Origin: Ustilago trichophora
Taxonomy: Eukaryota > Basidiomycota > Ustilaginomycetes > Ustilaginales > Ustilaginaceae
Direction: 5' to 3'
Length of the DNA stretch: 64,000 nucleotides
Assembly (NCBI GenBank): GCA_900323505.1
Contig: OOIN01000024.1
Coordinates: 680,151 to 744,150, forward strand
Part shown: positions 61,556 through 64,000 of the stretch, in pieces
How positions within the stretch are numbered: the stretch's first letter is position 1
Layout of the letters: each line of letters begins with the position of its first letter
Position numbers and translations under genes: made by a program
Notes under the pieces: generated by a model
The model's database searches: none
The model's input: only the letters and a program-made list of their open reading frames with translations
Told to the model about the DNA's origin: nothing

Positions 61556-62476
61556 CTACACATTAGCACCCCTGATCCTCCATGTGGGTTCTTCTACCTC
61601 ACTGTCAATCCTAGCCTGGGAAAGGTTGTGGGGAGGCTGCTTCTCATAGAACACCTTCCTCATGAAGGCAGAGAAGGCCCACCTGCCTTGCAGATCCTGG
61701 TCAGGAGAGTAGGTGGAGTGGAAGTTGCTGGTGTTGAAGATCACCACATCCAAATGGTCCAGCTGAATGTCCACTCCATAGTCTCTGAGCCTGACAATGG
61801 TGGGAGCACCAAAGTTGAAGAGGAAAGAAGGGATCTGATCCTTTTGATCCTGGTGGACACCTGGAGTGGTGGTGTTGAAGAAGGTGCAGGTAGACCACCA
61901 GTCAGGCAGGACCGCCACCTGATCCTGCATAAAGTCCCTGAGCCAGGCCATGGAATCCTTCCTTGTGTCAAGGTGTGCTTGCCAGTCTTCATGAATGAGA
62001 GGGTAGAGGGTACTGAGGTAGAGATCAGAGTGTTTCCGAGCCCAGTTGAGGAGTGGCAGAGCATGCTGGTTGTGGGTGGGGTGACGACTCATGTTGTATT
62101 TGGGATTGCCCATCTCACTCCAGAAGCCAAGATGCATGTGGCCTCTAGATTGGTCCTCCCTATGGTGGGTCTGAGCACGCTCATAGAGCTCCAACCCCTC
62201 CTTTGCCGATTTGTTGGCTGCCAGCTGCTTGTCAAGTGATGTTGGACTGATACGTTGAAAGATGGGCTCCTCTGTCTCTGCATCCAGAAGGGTCAGGTTG
62301 ACCTTGACTGGCTCAGCCATTCCCTCCACCGCATGTGGCTGTCCCACTAGATGGTACTCCTCCTGCTCCCCCACCTTCTCCAAGTACAGTGTGTCCGGGT
62401 ACTCCTTTGCTGCATTGATCCTAGCCCGCTGATCCTTGAGCCTCTTGTTGTGCGCCTTCTGCTTGTTGGTTGGCAT
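61556..62476 (-). CDS. Tet-like 2-oxoglutarate/Fe(II) oxygenase, copy 3
   Basis: A 306-aa protein from ATG 62476 (MPTNKQKAHNKRL...), transcribed away from the telomere. After a basic N-terminus it has VNLTLLDAETEEPIFQRISP and HLGFWSEMGNPKYN. The catalytic core GVHQDQKDQIPSFLFNFG gives His 208 and Asp 210; VDIQLDHLDVVIFN and NFHSTYS give the distal His 253, 45 residues on. GRWAFSAFMRK carries the conserved Arg. All iron ligands are intact, so it should be active. It is clearly homologous to copy 2 but quite diverged, which argues against a recent duplication. It is the last gene before the telomere, about 1.3 kb from the TTAGGG array. Confidence 0.6.
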   Translation of the reverse strand: MPTNKQKAHNKRLKDQRARINAAKEYPDTLYLEKVGEQEEYHLVGQPHAVEGMAEPVKVNLTLLDAETEEPIFQRISPTSLDKQLAANKSAKEGLELYERAQTHHREDQSRGHMHLGFWSEMGNPKYNMSRHPTHNQHALPLLNWARKHSDLYLSTLYPLIHEDWQAHLDTRKDSMAWLRDFMQDQVAVLPDWWSTCTFFNTTTPGVHQDQKDQIPSFLFNFGAPTIVRLRDYGVDIQLDHLDVVIFNTSNFHSTYSPDQDLQGRWAFSAFMRKVFYEKQPPHNLSQARIDSEVEEPTWRIRGANV

Positions 62477-63322
62477 CGTGATGGTTGTTGGTTCTTGCAA
62501 TTCCTGTCCTGTCTTGGTGGTTGTTGGTTCTTCCGCTTACTTGGGTTGTTCTTGATGTTGGTTGTCTCTTGAAGTCCTTTCTTTGCTTGCTTTCTTGGAA
62601 TATTTGTTGAGGCTGTTGTCAACTTCTTGAGTGTTACACCAGAAGGTGATCTCCAAGTTCCACTGTCAATTGTAGTTGGCCAAGCCACAACTAACAGGGA
62701 ACTATGCAGGAGACAAGGGTCTGGGCAGGAGCTCTGTATAGGGACTAGTCACCTAAGTCAAGAGACAGCACCAGTACACCTTATAACACGTTGACTTACC
62801 TGGAAACTTCTTGAGGCACACTCTCAGGCACACAGTCACACACAAATGCTGAAAAAGCAACAAGGGAAAGGCTAGGAAGTCAGGGTGGAAGGGTCATATA
62901 TATACCTTCAAGGGGCTGGACATTTGCCACCTAATTTCACTTTGCTGGCCATGTTGGAACCATGCAGAAGCTTGTAGAAGGTTCCAGCATCTGCATCCAG
63001 AAGATTCCAGCTGTTTCCATTGCACAGCCACAAGCACAGCCACAAGCACAGCCACATTTCCACAAGATTCTAGCAGATTCCATGAGCTTCCGGCAGATTC
63101 CACAAGCTTCTATCAGCTTCCAGCAACTTCCATTGTGCACAGCCACATACACAGTCATGCTCCCACAGCTTTCTGGTACATTCCACAACATTCCACCAGG
63201 TTCTGTAGGCTTCTACCAGCTTCCAGCAAGTTCATACTGCTGAGCCACATGCACAGCCACACTTCCTCAAAGTTCCAACAGGCTGTGCAAGTTCTCAGCA
63301 AATTCTGTTAGATTCTACAAGC

Positions 63323-63381
63323 TTCTAGAATGTTCTCTTGTGCACAGCCCCACTTCTCCAAGATTCCAGAAGGTTCCGGAA
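63323..63381. promoter_or_regulatory. Heat-shock-element-like sites next to the telomere
   Basis: TTCTAGAATGTTC (63323-63335) has three correctly spaced TTC/GAA units; TTCCAGAAGGTTCCGGAA (63364-63381) has four. Further imperfect arrays occur near 62967-63007. These fit the nTTCnnGAAnnTTCn consensus of heat-shock factor, but the whole region is TTC-rich, so chance is possible. Confidence 0.4.
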
Positions 63382-63483
63382 CAATCCCAAAGACTCTAAC
63401 AGATTCCAGCACATCTACATCCATAGTTCCACAAGCCTCCAGTACATTCCACAGGCTTCCAGCATCTTCTGCAAACACGCAAG

Positions 63484-63745
63484 CATGGCAACCATCTCGA
63501 CACATTCCCATCAACTCGATCATCGACACAGCCAACACGCAAGGGCCAGTACACAACATGGACATCTCGGAAGATCCAACACGCAAACACGCAAACAACA
63601 AGGCATAGGAGACCATCGGTGCTGGAAACGGGTGTCGACAGCTCATGGACAGTGTCTGCCAGCATTGTCAGTGATCATCAGAGGGCATGGCAACCATCTC
63701 GACACATTCCCATCGACTTGATCATCGACACAGCCAACACGCAAA
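63484..63745 (+). repeat. 202-bp-spaced direct repeat just inside the telomere
   Basis: About 60 bp starting CATGGCAACCATCTCGACAC (63484) recurs at 63686 with only a few changes and ends in CAGCCAACACGCAA. ACGCAA/ACACGCAAACA short repeats lie between and after. Confidence 0.85.
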
Positions 63746-63778
63746 CACGCAAGCTCACCGTAATCATCCCAGGCATGG

Positions 63779-64000
63779 TTAGGGTTAGGGTTAGGGTTAG
63801 GGTTAGGGTTAGGGTTAGGGTTAGGGTTAGGGTTAGGGTTAGGGTTAGGGTTAGGGTTAGGGTTAGGGTTAGGGTTAGGGTTAGGGTTAGGGTTAGGGTT
63901 AGGGTTAGGGTTAGGGTTAGGGTTAGGGTTAGGGTTAGGGTTAGGGTTAGGGGTTAGGGTTAGGGTTAGGGTTAGGGTTAGGGTTAGGGTTAGGGTTAGG
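63779..64000 (+). repeat. Telomere, (TTAGGG)n
   Basis: About 37 TTAGGG units run to the end of the window, with the G-rich strand reading 5' to 3' toward the end as expected for a right chromosome end. One variant TTAGGGG unit occurs at 63947-63953. Confidence 0.98.

Larger units (their letters stand above)
62477..63778. other. Telomere-adjacent non-coding DNA with TTC/GAA-rich motifs
   Basis: The upstream region of oxygenase copy 3 merges into degenerate repeats of TTCCA, GATTCCA and CACAGCCACA (about 62950-63450). Perfect heat-shock-element arrays of alternating TTC and GAA occur at 63323-63335 and 63364-63381. No gene is supported. Confidence 0.6.

Noticed and set aside
61628..62239. 203-codon open frame on + over oxygenase copy 3
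   Set aside because: The reverse strand carries the complete HxD...H core, so this is a shadow.
63619..63957. Open frame with Val-Arg repeats
   Set aside because: It is the translation of TTAGGG repeats, not a gene.

Overview
The window is the right-hand end of a fungal chromosome and finishes in an uninterrupted TTAGGG array at 63779-64000. Short spliceosomal introns (52-114 nt), compact neighbouring genes, a fungal gene set (ERMES subunit MMM1, KRE6/SKN1-type glucan synthesis protein, C-14 sterol reductase, fatty acid 2-hydroxylase with an N-terminal cytochrome b5) and a telomere-linked RecQ helicase all point to a basidiomycete. A smut of the Ustilaginales, like Ustilago maydis or a relative, fits best. 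The species is inferred, not shown.

Core region, 1-49.8 kb. On the left are a dynamin-like GTPase (cut by the window edge), an unrecognised multi-pass membrane protein, a large orphan single-pass membrane protein, two tandem secreted paralogues of about 183 aa and an orphan 256-aa gene. A tRNA-processing pair follows: long-form tRNase Z and a probable RNase P/MRP subunit of the Pop8 type. Next come lipid, organelle-contact and cell-wall genes: a fatty acid 2-hydroxylase, MMM1, a KRE6/SKN1 protein and a GT2 membrane glycosyltransferase that stands between two gene-poor stretches of more than 5 kb. Then come a secreted Cys-rich protein, an ataxin-10 homologue, EMC7, a broken NTPase-nuclease gene, an XLF-like end-joining factor and ERG24.

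Subtelomere, about 50.1-64 kb. A short CCCTAG tract at 50.08 kb marks the change to repeat-rich DNA. The main gene (51581-56570) encodes a 1637-aa protein with a C2H2-like finger, a region that reads as a tyrosine recombinase, a complete RecQ/DECH-type helicase and a Cys-rich tail. Between it and the telomere lie three divergent genes for Tet-like 2-oxoglutarate/Fe(II) oxygenases (two on +, one on -). They share an HxDxxD motif and a distal His 45-46 residues on. Around them are hairpin minisatellites, a 606-bp palindrome with hairpins spaced exactly 167 bp apart, three copies of a roughly 60-bp hairpin unit and heat-shock-element-like motifs.

The most interesting hypothesis is that the recombinase-helicase and the oxygenases form one telomere-linked module that moves or copies chromosome ends and chemically marks them. 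It is inference: each domain is read from motifs, but the functional link is not shown.
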